From: Syntrophomonas sp.
GTDB lineage: Bacteria > Bacillota > Syntrophomonadia > Syntrophomonadales > Syntrophomonadaceae
Reading direction: 5' to 3'
Assembly (NCBI GenBank): GCA_003558625.1
Contig: PWPP01000040.1
Location: forward strand, 1 to 31,229
DNA: 31,229 bases
A model generated the notes under the pieces. That model worked only from the letters and a program-made list of their open reading frames with translations, did not search any database and was not told where the DNA came from. Below are positions 16,169 through 24,058 of this stretch, in pieces. Position 1 is the first letter of the stretch; each line of letters starts with the position of its first letter. Both the position numbers and the translations under genes were made by a program.

Positions 16169-16921
16169 ATGGCTTTGTCAAACAAAGGTAGTCTGGTCAT
16201 ATTAAGCGGCCCTTCCTGTGTAGGAAAAGGCCCTTTATTTGTTGCCCTGGAACGTTTCTGTCCCCACCTGGCCCAGAATTTAAGAAAACTGGTTCTCTAT
16301 AACAGCCGCTCCCCCAGGCCCGGCGAAACCGAGGGCATCGATTACTACTTCCGCAGCCGGGAAGAAATTGAAGAATTGAGGAACAAGAAGGATTTTCTGG
16401 TGTTAAATGTAAGGGGCGACCTGCAGGGATTAGACCTGAGCGAGCTTAGAACCATATTGGACCAGGGGCATGATGCTTTTTTCGAAGGAAATCCCTTTGT
16501 TCCCCGGGCCATATGGCAGTTACCCGTTATGGATGAGGTCCCCATGAAAAAGGTTTTCCTTTCTCCCTTATCCCTGGACGAAATCCAGTGGTTAAAAAAA
16601 CAGAAAGCAAACCTTAGAGAACTGGTAGTAGATGTCATGCGGCGCAAGCTTTTACGTCGCACCCAAAAACAAAAAAGAATTCTTTCGCTAAAAGACCTGG
16701 AGAATATCGAGCAAAGAGCCCAAAGTGCTCCCTTAGAATTAGACCTGGCCTGGTATTTTGACTGGGTTATACCCAATCATGACGGCGAGGATAGCGATAA
16801 CTGGAATGCCTTCTATTACCCTCTGGGAGATGCCTATAAGTCCCTGATAAACTTTGCTGCCATCCTGGAGGACCAAAATCCCCCGGATGCGGAAAAATGG
16901 GAAAAAGGATTGTGGGTTTAA
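16169..16921 (+). CDS. Divergent guanylate-kinase-like protein
   Basis: The 250-residue product has a guanylate-kinase P-loop (SGPSCVGKG, residues 13-21) and the GMP-binding lead segment NSRSPRPGETEGIDYYF, which matches the TTRxPRxGExxGxDYxF of true Gmk. After that it departs: the Gmk stretches F-x-E-x-x-x-x-x-x-x-Y-G-T and LEIDVQGA are replaced by FLVLNVRGDLQGLDL and AFFEGNPFVP, so the acidic residues that hold GMP and help catalysis are missing or moved. A basic segment (RRKLLRRTQKQKR, about 152-164) could be the lid. It is longer than Gmk (about 205). It may phosphorylate a different substrate. ATG at 16169 is preferred to GTG at 16166 by spacing from AAGAGG. Confidence 0.65.
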   Translation: MALSNKGSLVILSGPSCVGKGPLFVALERFCPHLAQNLRKLVLYNSRSPRPGETEGIDYYFRSREEIEELRNKKDFLVLNVRGDLQGLDLSELRTILDQGHDAFFEGNPFVPRAIWQLPVMDEVPMKKVFLSPLSLDEIQWLKKQKANLRELVVDVMRRKLLRRTQKQKRILSLKDLENIEQRAQSAPLELDLAWYFDWVIPNHDGEDSDNWNAFYYPLGDAYKSLINFAAILEDQNPPDAEKWEKGLWV

Positions 16922-16998
16922 CCTGTAAGGTTGGAAATCCCGGGTAAAAACGTAAAATCACGTAATCAGGAGGCATTTGCGGTTCAGAGTAGAACATC

Positions 16999-17062
16999 AG
17001 CGGTCAGACGGGTATGAATGACAGTCACGTATCCCCTCCCCAGGCACTCTGATCGCTTTTTT
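16999..17062 (+). terminator. Long-loop terminator after the kinase-like gene
   Basis: AGCGGTCAGA (16999-17008) pairs with TCTGATCGCT (17048-17057) with one wobble, and six T residues follow (17057-17062). The loop is 39 bases and may fold further. It could be a plain terminator or the 3' hairpin of a small RNA; no family was recognised. Confidence 0.5.
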
Positions 17063-17156
17063 ATCCAAGCACTCCCGGGGGGTTAACATTCCCTCTATTA
17101 AGACCCCATTACGGATGAGCGCCTCAAAAATTAAATCTGAAGCATATTCCCGGGTC

Positions 17157-17549
17157 TTATTCTTTGGCGCCGGGTTTAAATTTCATGGCCAAAGAATTAA
17201 TACAATATCTTTTACCCGTGGGCTGGGGTCCATCATCGAAGACATGCCCCAGGTGCCCCCCGCATTTTTTACAATGCACCTCTTTCCTGATCATCCCCAG
17301 GCTTTTATCAATACTTTGCCCCAGGCTCCCTTTTTCATAAGGCGCAAAGAAACTGGGCCACCCGGTCCCGGACTCATATTTTTCCTCGGAGGAAAAAACA
17401 GGGTGGTCGCAGGCGGCACAACAATATATTCCCTGCTCCCGGTTGTAATAATATTTTCCACTAAAAGGCCGTTCTGTCCCTTTCTCGCGCAGGATATAGT
17501 ATTCTTCGGGAGTAAGGATTTTTTTCCATTCCTCATTCTTTTTTTGCAT
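17157..17549 (-). CDS. msrB: Peptide-methionine (R)-S-oxide reductase MsrB
   Basis: MsrB reduces the R-form of methionine sulfoxide in proteins. The 130-residue protein has the catalytic Cys116 in RYCINSLAMKF, the zinc-binding pairs Cys44/Cys47 (CAAC) and Cys93/Cys96 (CKKC), and the active-site strings SGTGWPSF and GGHLGHVFDDGP. The position where some MsrB carry a resolving cysteine reads Thr62, so recycling would rely on an outside thiol. The start at 17549 has AGGGGAGATG upstream. It is transcribed divergently from the selenoprotein msrA across a 16-bp perfect inverted repeat, so the two are likely co-regulated. Confidence 0.95.
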   Translation of the reverse strand: MQKKNEEWKKILTPEEYYILREKGTERPFSGKYYYNREQGIYCCAACDHPVFSSEEKYESGTGWPSFFAPYEKGSLGQSIDKSLGMIRKEVHCKKCGGHLGHVFDDGPQPTGKRYCINSLAMKFKPGAKE

Positions 17550-17577
17550 GATTCACATCTCCCCTCGTTTTGAGTAT

Positions 17578-17622
17578 TTCTATTATCATCATATAACAAA
17601 TTATATTATGATGATAATAGAA
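17578..17622. promoter_or_regulatory. 16-bp perfect inverted repeat in the msrB-msrA divergent region
   Basis: TTCTATTATCATCATA at 17578-17593 and TATGATGATAATAGAA at 17607-17622 are exact reverse complements around a 13-base AT-rich centre. On the minus strand a TATAAT (17605-17600) lies in the centre, well placed for msrB. The dyad therefore covers the likely start region of both genes. A shared operator is the natural reading; its halves contain ATTATCA/TGATAAT words as in Fur-type boxes, but in the opposite order, so Fur is not claimed. Confidence 0.6.
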
Positions 17623-17714
17623 CCCTTGGTTGCTGTATTGAAGAAGACCGTAAGCGTCTTTACTTGAAGATGTATGATGTCAATGCTCTGGCAGGCAAAA
17701 GGAGGTATGCCGCA

Positions 17715-18392
17715 ATGAAAAACACAACAGGCCCTATGAACCTGCAACACCATCAGGCTAAGATCCCGGAGACCTCCGGGCACCATAACCTGGAAACAGC
17801 CACCTTGGCCCTGGGATGATTCTGGGGTCCTGATGCCCAGTTTGGGCAAATAGAAGGGGTAGTAAGCACCCGGGTTGGATATGCGGGGGGAACGACCATA
17901 AATCCCACCTATCATAATCTGGGAGACCATACCGAAACCCTGCAATTGGACTATGACCCGGACACCATTTCCTATCATAACCTTTTACAGGTTTTTTGGG
18001 CCAGCCACAATCCACGGCAAAGAACCTGGTCCAAACAATACCGCTCCATGATATTATTCCATAATCACAAACAGGGACAAATAGCCCAAGCCTCAAAAGA
18101 AGAAGCAGAAAAGATCGGACCCGGAAAAATCTACACCCTGATCGGGGCAGCCCTTCCTTTTTACCGGGCCGAATTTTATCATCAAAAATACTATCTGCAA
18201 CGTTTGCCCGGTTTGACCAGAGAACTGCTGAACCTGTATAAATCTGAAACAGATTTTGTTGATGCCACCGTGATTGCACGTTTAAACGGATTTATGGCCG
18301 GTTATGGCTCCGCCCAGACGGTAAAAGCTGAATTAAAACACCTTGATTTGCCGCTAAAGACCCGGGAAATTCTGCAGCAGATCTTAGCTTAA
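17715..18392 (+). CDS. msrA: Selenoprotein peptide-methionine (S)-S-oxide reductase MsrA (UGA = Sec35)
   Basis: MsrA reduces the S-form of methionine sulfoxide. The frame runs from ATG 17715 (GGAGGT at 17701-17706) through TGA at 17817-17819 to the stop at 18390-18392, 225 residues if the UGA is read. The UGA falls exactly on the catalytic cysteine: LALG-U-FWGPDAQFG against the family GCFWG. Both sides stay in one frame with good family matches (GVVSTRVGYAGG, NPTYHNLGDHTETLQLDYDP, VFWASHNP). A hairpin at 17834-17848 fits a bacterial SECIS. No cysteine follows, so there is no resolving cysteine; an external reductant would be needed. Selenoprotein MsrA is known from a few clostridia and from green algae. 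An in-frame ATG at 17670 exists but has no ribosome site. Confidence 0.9.
17820..17848 (+). promoter_or_regulatory. Candidate bacterial SECIS element of msrA
   Basis: After the UGA (17817-17819), TGCCCA (17834-17839) and TGGGCA (17843-17848) form a perfect 6-bp stem with a GTT loop. The apical loop begins 20 bases after the UGA and its first base is G, as known bacterial SECIS rules require (about 16-37 bases, G in the first two loop positions). A competing stem CTGGG (17822-17826)/CCCAG (17836-17840) is shorter. Confidence 0.7.
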
Positions 18393-18414
18393 GCGATTCC
18401 CGTAATAACCTGCT

Positions 18415-18903
18415 TTAGATGATTTTCAGAACTGTATACACAAAATCCGCCGGCATGATAGTGCGTACAATGATTTCCTCAACCGGAACCCCTTCTTCAC
18501 AAAGCCTTAATACAACATCTTCCATGTTTTCTTCTGAGGTGATGATGTTGCCGTCAGGATCAATAAACCGGATGATTTTCTGGCCTGAGGCTAAGACGGT
18601 AAGTGGTTCGAGCACAGGAATCCGGAGCTGCTCTAAACGCAGGGCCAATTGATCCGGTTCAGCTACCCGGAAAGTAATCTCAACCGGCTTTACGGAGCCG
18701 GGAGATAATTCCCCGGTACTGCCCGGTTCTTCCTCCTGCAGCAGCTCCGGTTTTTGTTTAAAGGCCAAACCGTTGGCAAAACAGACATAGGAGCCATAGT
18801 CTTCCTCAATGGTTTGCTGCAAAACCTCCCGGTAGAATTGCTTGGTTGTCCCAATGTCCTTTACATATATGTTGGTAGCATAGTATTTAATACCCATGTT
18901 CAT
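18415..18903 (-). CDS. VOC (glyoxalase-like) family protein
   Basis: The 162-residue product begins with a vicinal-oxygen-chelate fold: MGIKYYATNIYVKDIGTTKQFYREVL, YGSYVCFANGLAFKQK and the paired VEITFRVAEPDQLALRLEQL to IIRFIDPDGNIIT. Usual metal ligands (His/Glu) of enzymatic members are not obvious, so it may bind a ligand rather than catalyse. A C-terminal tail of about 40 residues (EENMEDVVLRLCEEGVPVEE...) follows the fold. ATG at 18903 is chosen from AGGAGG at 18908-18913; ATG at 18897 is also possible. It converges on msrA with 22 bases between. Confidence 0.75.
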   Translation of the reverse strand: MNMGIKYYATNIYVKDIGTTKQFYREVLQQTIEEDYGSYVCFANGLAFKQKPELLQEEEPGSTGELSPGSVKPVEITFRVAEPDQLALRLEQLRIPVLEPLTVLASGQKIIRFIDPDGNIITSEENMEDVVLRLCEEGVPVEEIIVRTIMPADFVYTVLKII

Positions 18904-19112
18904 TCTTCCTCCTGTATTCATATGTCTATTCACTTGCATCATGCGGATCCAGAGGCTGGACGTATTGAAACCGTTCATGGCCATAAAAACATTCCACCTG
19001 TATTATTAGCTTTCGGTTCCCGTTTTTCCTGCTTAAACTTTTTAAATCAGGGACAGGATAAAGCCCGGATCAGAATATCCGTCTTCTCCCGGCAAAGATG
19101 CATTCCCTTTGG

Positions 19113-20105
19113 TCAGTTAAGGATCTCTTCGATCTTCCCTCCCACCTCCATGCCCCCATGGACCCCGGTACCTTCGAAGATTACATCTTCCCGGTCCCGG
19201 ACAGAAACCAGCCGTACTTGTAAGGTGGCAGTTAAACTTTCAGCGACTTTAAGGGCCATATTCTTACCGTCCGGACCCAATAATAAACCGTAGTCACTGT
19301 TGCGGGCCCTGATTTCTATGCGGTATTTTTTATCTTCAACCACCAAAAACACATCTTCATTTCGCACCTGAAAAGAAGTTATTTGGGCCCCGGTATAGGT
19401 AGCAAATTTATACAGGGTATGATGATGCCAAAGTCCCATAATAAAGCCCCGGAAAAAATGCCCTCGCCAGGGGATTTTGGCTACCGAAACCATGACCGAG
19501 GTTCCTGGAGAGGCAAAGTGATTGCTCTGCAGCCAGACCCAGGCCGACGGAAAGGATATCCCCCAATCTTTTTCCATATATCCCCTGCCCCCGGTCAAAG
19601 GGACGGGCTCATCGTTTATGATGATGGTTCCGTTGATCAGATGATCAAAGCTTAACACCCCATGATAGCATTCCATAAACGGGACCCAGGCATACCAGCC
19701 CATAATTCCGGGGGAAGTCAGGGTAACCGGCCAGGGTTTTAAGTCGCAAAAAACCATTTCCCCCTGCAGCTTCAAATCTGGTCCTGACAGGTCCAGGATC
19801 ATTTTATCCCCGGAAAAATAGCTGTTCCCTATGGTCACCTCAAATGTATGGGAAGAAGCCGTAAATTCATGGATATCATAGCGTATATAAAATGGTTTCC
19901 GCTGTTTTCCGTCCAATACTTGGATAAAGGCATGATGATCCTCCTCGCTATTTCCATAAAATATCCCGGGAATAATGGCAAAAAGCTGCTCACCCGATGC
20001 ATCAGCCAATTTATAGTACCATCCTTCAAAATAGTTCTTTTTTTTGAAATGGCCCTGGTAAATTTCCGGCTGCCAAATTTTCTTAAAAAAATATAAAAAC
20101 CGCAT
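19113..20105 (-). CDS. Tocopherol-cyclase-like protein
   Basis: The 330-residue protein matches the tocopherol cyclase (VTE1-like) family in bacteria, with the N-terminal WQPEIYQGHFKKKNYFEGWY segment, the mid-part GIMGWYAWVPFMECYHGVLS and the GGRGYMEKDWGISFPSAWVW block. The fold is a lipocalin-like pair of beta barrels. Plant relatives close the chromanol ring of vitamin E, but Bacillota lack that pathway, so the substrate (perhaps an isoprenoid or lipid) is unknown. ATG at 20105 is chosen from AGGAAGG at a spacing of about 9; an ATG at 20114 abuts the ribosome site. It stands alone; upstream 20106-20374 shows no clear gene. Confidence 0.82.
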   Translation of the reverse strand: MRFLYFFKKIWQPEIYQGHFKKKNYFEGWYYKLADASGEQLFAIIPGIFYGNSEEDHHAFIQVLDGKQRKPFYIRYDIHEFTASSHTFEVTIGNSYFSGDKMILDLSGPDLKLQGEMVFCDLKPWPVTLTSPGIMGWYAWVPFMECYHGVLSFDHLINGTIIINDEPVPLTGGRGYMEKDWGISFPSAWVWLQSNHFASPGTSVMVSVAKIPWRGHFFRGFIMGLWHHHTLYKFATYTGAQITSFQVRNEDVFLVVEDKKYRIEIRARNSDYGLLLGPDGKNMALKVAESLTATLQVRLVSVRDREDVIFEGTGVHGGMEVGGKIEEILN

Positions 20106-20374
20106 CTTCTTCATCCCTTCCTAAAATAATTTGACATGCAGTGCTTGGCCTTGCCCCGGCAGCGAAAACCCCTCTTGCTCCTCCCCCGCATGGTTTAACT
20201 CCCGCAAGAACGTTTCACCTTAGCCGTTGCTTCAGCCCCGACAACCATGCTTTTTCTTTCGGACCATAATTCTTCATTCTTAACTTTTTTTAAAAAGAGG
20301 AAAATGCGTATCAAAAGAGAACTAATTAATTTGTAGAATTTTGTATTATAAGTGCCTCTCAGCGGGAGGGTATA

Positions 20375-22051
20375 ATGGAATTTGTTTGGCAAAATGTCGT
20401 CTTTGCCTTTTTCGGTGGCCTGGGATTGTTTCTATTTGGCTTACGGTTCATGTCCGGGGCTTTACAGGAAGTAGCCGGAGATAAAATGCGTACCCTCCTG
20501 GAACAGGGAACCCGAAGCCCGGTACGAGGGGTATTCACCGGGGCTTTGGTGACGGCCCTGATACAGAGCAGTAGTGCCACCATCGTAATCACCGTAGGGC
20601 TGGTAAATGCTCAACTGTTAACCTTAAGACAGGCCATTGGGGTCATCATGGGAGCCAATATCGGAACCACTGTAACCGCTTACCTCATTGGCCTGAATAT
20701 TAAGGAGTATGCCCTGCCCATCCTTTCCGTAGGAGTATTGCTGTACCTGTTTACCAAAAATAACCGGCGTAAACTGATCGGACAAGCGATCTTTGGCTTT
20801 GGACTCATCTTCTTTGGCCTGACCATTATGGGTGAGGGTATGAAACCCTTAAAGGATCTGACTGTTTTCACCAACCTTATGGTCAATATAGAAAACAACG
20901 CACTCCTCGGGGTGTTAATCGGTACGATCTTTACCTTTATCGTACAAAGCAGCAGCGCCACCATCGGGGTTCTGCAGGAACTGGCATTTCAGGGAGCAGT
21001 CAGCTATTTTCAGGCTATCCCCATTCTCTTTGGTGATAACATAGGAACCACTATCACTGCTTTACTGGCAGCCCTTGGTGCCAGTGTGGCAGCCAGAAGA
21101 GCTGCTCTGACCCACTTGCTGTTTAATGTCATTGGAACCATTATTTTTCTGCCTTTGTTACTGATGGGTATTTTTGAAAAAGTTGTGGTTTTTACCACCA
21201 ATCATCTCTTTTTAATCATGCCGGGTTCGCCGGCCGGCTGGCAAAGCCTTAATATCAAGCTCCAGATTGCTCAGACCCATGCAGTATTTAATATCACCAA
21301 TACCCTTATTTTATTGCCCTTTGTGGCTGTATTGGCCTGCACGGTATCCAAGCTCATTCCCGATACCAAAGGAGATAAGGAGGAAGATCAGTTTAAGCCC
21401 AAGTTTATCGACATCAACTTCCTGAACAACCCCTCTATTGCTTTGGCCCAGGCTACACGGGAAACCCTGAGAATGGGACAGTTAGCCCGGGATGCTTTCC
21501 ACAATGCCATAGAGTATTTTAATACCCGGGAAAAGGCTTTAGCCCAAAAAGGGGAGGTTTTAGAAAATATCGTCGATGCTCTGGAAAGGGAAATCACAGA
21601 TTATATTGTGCTTGCTTCCGAAAAAAATCTCTCCCGGGATGATTCGAGCCAGGCCTATATCATTCTGCAGTCATTAAATGAAATCGAACGCATTGCCGAC
21701 CTGGCCGAAAACTTTATCCGCCAGGCAGATTATGCTACCCGCCATCATGTCAGATTCTCATCCGAGGCCCAAAGTGATTTGGATAACATGATTCGAATCA
21801 CCGATGAAACCCTGGCTTTGACCATCGAAATACTCCAGAAAAAAGACCGGGTGCTGGCCAACCGCATCGAGCAGAACGAAAAAATCCTGGATCAGCTGCA
21901 GGCAGAATACCGCAAGTCTCATATTAGAAGGTTAAATGAAAGAATCTGTAACGGCAACAACGGGGCTGTATTTTTAGACCTTCTAGGAAATCTGGAAAGA
22001 ATAAGCGATCATTGTCGCAATATTGCCAAGTATACCATGGGAGAAGCCTAG
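20375..22051 (+). CDS. Na+/phosphate cotransporter with C-terminal PhoU-like domain
   Basis: The 558-residue protein has the duplicated SLC34/NptA core, with the signature QSSSAT twice (64-69 and 191-196) and paired GANIGTT (93-99) and GDNIGTT (220-226) loops. About 9 hydrophobic segments end near residue 335. The soluble C-terminal part (about 350-558) is helical and PhoU-like, as in YjbB/NptA, with motifs such as EIERIADLAENF and LERISDHCRNIAKY. It should move phosphate, in either direction depending on gradient. GGGAGGG lies before the ATG. A TATTAT at 20344-20349 may be its -10. It is a single gene. Confidence 0.93.
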   Translation: MEFVWQNVVFAFFGGLGLFLFGLRFMSGALQEVAGDKMRTLLEQGTRSPVRGVFTGALVTALIQSSSATIVITVGLVNAQLLTLRQAIGVIMGANIGTTVTAYLIGLNIKEYALPILSVGVLLYLFTKNNRRKLIGQAIFGFGLIFFGLTIMGEGMKPLKDLTVFTNLMVNIENNALLGVLIGTIFTFIVQSSSATIGVLQELAFQGAVSYFQAIPILFGDNIGTTITALLAALGASVAARRAALTHLLFNVIGTIIFLPLLLMGIFEKVVVFTTNHLFLIMPGSPAGWQSLNIKLQIAQTHAVFNITNTLILLPFVAVLACTVSKLIPDTKGDKEEDQFKPKFIDINFLNNPSIALAQATRETLRMGQLARDAFHNAIEYFNTREKALAQKGEVLENIVDALEREITDYIVLASEKNLSRDDSSQAYIILQSLNEIERIADLAENFIRQADYATRHHVRFSSEAQSDLDNMIRITDETLALTIEILQKKDRVLANRIEQNEKILDQLQAEYRKSHIRRLNERICNGNNGAVFLDLLGNLERISDHCRNIAKYTMGEA

Positions 22052-22103
22052 CGCTTAACCTCTCAGTGAATATGAAAAAAAGACCAACCGGGCACAAATA
22101 CCC

Positions 22104-22152
22104 TTGACAGAACATTTGTTTGTTTTTATAATGGTCAAAAGAACACTTGTTC
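22104..22152 (+). promoter_or_regulatory. Consensus SOS promoter with two LexA boxes
   Basis: TTGACA (22104-22109), a 17-base spacer and TATAAT (22127-22132) form a perfect housekeeping promoter. GAACATTTGTTT (22110-22121) lies in the spacer and GAACACTTGTTC (22141-22152) just past the start point. Both match the Firmicutes LexA box GAAC-N4-GTTC; the second has perfect half-sites, the first has one changed base. LexA bound to both would block polymerase until DNA damage. Confidence 0.82.
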
Positions 22153-22166
22153 CGGGAGGGCGGTTT

Positions 22167-22274
22167 ATGTTTAAAGATTTTAGTAAAGAAGAATTCATAA
22201 AAACATTCGTTTTGGCCGCAGGTATGGTTACGCTAATCTATCTGATTCTGGTTGGAGTGATGGTATTGTTTTAG
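22167..22274 (+). CDS. 35-residue SOS-controlled membrane protein
   Basis: Directly behind the LexA-box promoter, GGGAGGG (22153-22159 region) precedes ATG 22167 and a 35-codon frame: a charged N-terminus (MFKDFSKEEFIKTF) followed by one hydrophobic segment of about 21 residues (VLAAGMVTLIYLILVGVMVLF) running to the end. It is too short for routine gene finding. The design equals that of known SOS-induced small membrane proteins: the division inhibitor SidA in Caulobacter and the toxin TisB in E. coli; B. subtilis places its SOS division inhibitor yneA beside lexA. Sequence similarity to any of these is not claimed. It ends 6 bases before the stop of the converging lexA. Confidence 0.78.
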   Translation: MFKDFSKEEFIKTFVLAAGMVTLIYLILVGVMVLF

Positions 22275-22280
22275 CCCCGA

Positions 22281-22880
22281 TCACATTTTCCTTAACAGCC
22301 CGGTAACTTTTCCGATAATATGAGCTTCCTTTACTCTTATCGGTTCCAGGGCCGGGTTTTCCGGTTGGAGCTCAATATAATCCTGGCGCCGGTAAAACCT
22401 TTTTACGGTGGCTTCTTCCTCCATCATAGCTACAACAATTTCCCCATTGGCTGCATCCGGCTGCTCCCGAACAATTAAATAATCCCCGTCCAGAATGCCG
22501 GCTTCTATCATACTGTCTCCACGGGTTTTAAGTATAAAGTAGATTCCCTGCCCTGCAAAATGCTCCGGTACCGGTAAATAGGTTTCAATATTCTCCTGGG
22601 CTAAAATCGGCGTGCCGGCCGCTACTTCCCCCACCAGGGGGAGTGCGATCACAGGAGTCTTCAGGCTTTCTTCTTCTACCGGAACCACAGTTCTGGAATT
22701 CAGGGGCGATCGCTTAATGAAGCCCATCTCCTCTAACTTAACCAAATGATTGTGGACAGAAGAACTTGATTTCAGGCCCACGGCTTTTCCTATTTCACGC
22801 ACCGAGGGTGGATAGCCGTTTAGTTCAATTTCCCGTTTAATAAAATCAATAATATCTCTTTGTCTCTTGCTTATTTTCAA
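22281..22880 (-). CDS. lexA: LexA repressor (SOS regulator)
   Basis: LexA represses DNA-damage genes and cleaves itself when RecA filaments form. The 199-residue protein has an N-terminal winged helix (YPPSVREIGKAVGLKSSSSVHNHLVKLEEMG is the recognition part, about 23-53), the Ala88-Gly89 cleavage site in VAAGTPI, catalytic Ser123 (GDSMIEAG) and Lys160 (ATVKRF). The start is a TTG at 22880, 8 bases after AAAGGAGGT. A LexA box in its own promoter (23065-23076) indicates feedback control. It converges on the small SOS membrane gene, and that gene's promoter carries two more boxes. Confidence 0.97.
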   Translation of the reverse strand: MKISKRQRDIIDFIKREIELNGYPPSVREIGKAVGLKSSSSVHNHLVKLEEMGFIKRSPLNSRTVVPVEEESLKTPVIALPLVGEVAAGTPILAQENIETYLPVPEHFAGQGIYFILKTRGDSMIEAGILDGDYLIVREQPDAANGEIVVAMMEEEATVKRFYRRQDYIELQPENPALEPIRVKEAHIIGKVTGLLRKM

Positions 22881-23040
22881 CGTTTTCCACCTCCTTTGGC
22901 CAACGGATACCCGGCCGCAAACGTATCTCTATACCCGAAAAAAACCACATATCATCCGGCATCCGTTTTTTCGAAGATTGTCCTTTTTTGTGCTTTGGTA
23001 AGCATAATAGCCCAAATGGTTAAAGCCCATTATTAAAGCA

Positions 23041-23083
23041 ATTATAGCATAAATGTTGTTTTGTAAACATATGTTCTGTTTAC
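23041..23083 (-). promoter_or_regulatory. lexA promoter with overlapping LexA box
   Basis: On the minus strand TATAAT (23046-23041) is the likely -10 of lexA. The near-consensus LexA box GAACATATGTTT (plus-strand AAACATATGTTC, 23065-23076) covers the -35 region. It sits within a wider dyad GTAAACA (23063-23069)/TGTTTAC (23077-23083). The plus-strand gene at 23170 has its TATAAT at 23111-23116, so the box might affect it as well. Confidence 0.75.
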
Positions 23084-23169
23084 TTTATGGTGATTTCCAA
23101 TTATGGTATGTATAATATAGAATTAAAATGTATACTGTTGATATTAATTTCGGGGGAGATGAGCAAGAA

Positions 23170-23949
23170 ATGAAGCAAAAATTCAGCAAAACGATCAATG
23201 TATTAGGATTGGCCCTGGTATTAGCCGTTAATTTTTTGGCTAATTATTTGCCCCTTAACAATAAGACCACCGGGGAAATATCAGACCAGTTTGCAGTCCT
23301 TTTCACCCCGGCCGGATATGTTTTTTCCATCTGGGGCTTAATCTATTTGCTTCTGATCGGTTTTGTAGGCTTCCAGTTTTTTGCCCGGTACCATGAGGAA
23401 ATTTATGACAATATCATTGGGGTATGGTTTTTCATCAGCTGCCTTTTAAATGCAGCCTGGATTTTTGCCTGGCACTATGAACGGTTTTTCTTGTCACTTC
23501 TGCTTATATTCGGTTTGCTGTTGACTTTAATCAATATCTACACACGTCTCCATAACAACCGGGAATATCTCACCAGCGGTACCCAATTGCTGGTCTACCT
23601 GCCCTTTAGTATTTATTTGGCCTGGATCAGTGTAGCGACCATTGCTAACACCGCGATCTTTCTGACCTATATCCAGTGGAGCGGTTGGGGTATCACGCCG
23701 GTGGTATGGACCGTCATTATGCTGTCTGTGGCCTCTGTGCTGGCCATTACCATCAGCCTTTTAAAACAAGATCTCTTTTTTGTCCTGGTATTTATTTGGG
23801 CGTTTATTGGCATAGGTGTTAATAATCCTCAGGTACTGCCTATCAATTATGCGGTCTGGTTCTTTTCCGGCGGGTTGCTTACCCACTGCATCTGGCTTTT
23901 TTTACACAGCAAAATAGCCGGTCCTACGTTTAAAAACCGGCTCCTCTAA
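23170..23949 (+). CDS. TspO/MBR-related tryptophan-rich membrane protein
   Basis: The 259-residue membrane protein has about seven hydrophobic segments and the TspO/MBR hallmarks FTPAGYVFSIWGLIYLLLIGF, LLNAAWIFAWHYERFF and INYAVWFFSGGLL. It is longer than classic TspO (about 160) and matches the larger group typified by B. subtilis YtaB. Function of this group is not established; classic members bind porphyrins and sterols. ATG at 23170 is chosen for GGGGGAG at 23152-23158, rather than the in-frame ATG at 23128. It is divergent from lexA with a shared upstream region. Confidence 0.8.
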   Translation: MKQKFSKTINVLGLALVLAVNFLANYLPLNNKTTGEISDQFAVLFTPAGYVFSIWGLIYLLLIGFVGFQFFARYHEEIYDNIIGVWFFISCLLNAAWIFAWHYERFFLSLLLIFGLLLTLINIYTRLHNNREYLTSGTQLLVYLPFSIYLAWISVATIANTAIFLTYIQWSGWGITPVVWTVIMLSVASVLAITISLLKQDLFFVLVFIWAFIGIGVNNPQVLPINYAVWFFSGGLLTHCIWLFLHSKIAGPTFKNRLL

Positions 23950-24058
23950 ACCTGTAAACGCCGGATGTACTTTTTTTCTATTTCTATATGGTAAGATCAA
24001 TACTTATCACCCGGTATTAACCCTGGGATGGGGTAGAAGGCATCCCCTGACCGGATCA

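Noticed and set aside
17946..18392. MsrA as a short protein starting at the ATG at 17946
   Set aside because: It would lack the catalytic motif and has no ribosome site; the full frame through the UGA has both.
18904..19112. Coding frame on the plus strand between the VOC and tocopherol-cyclase-like genes
   Set aside because: Open codons exist, but there is no ribosome site, and the frame runs on antisense to both neighbours.
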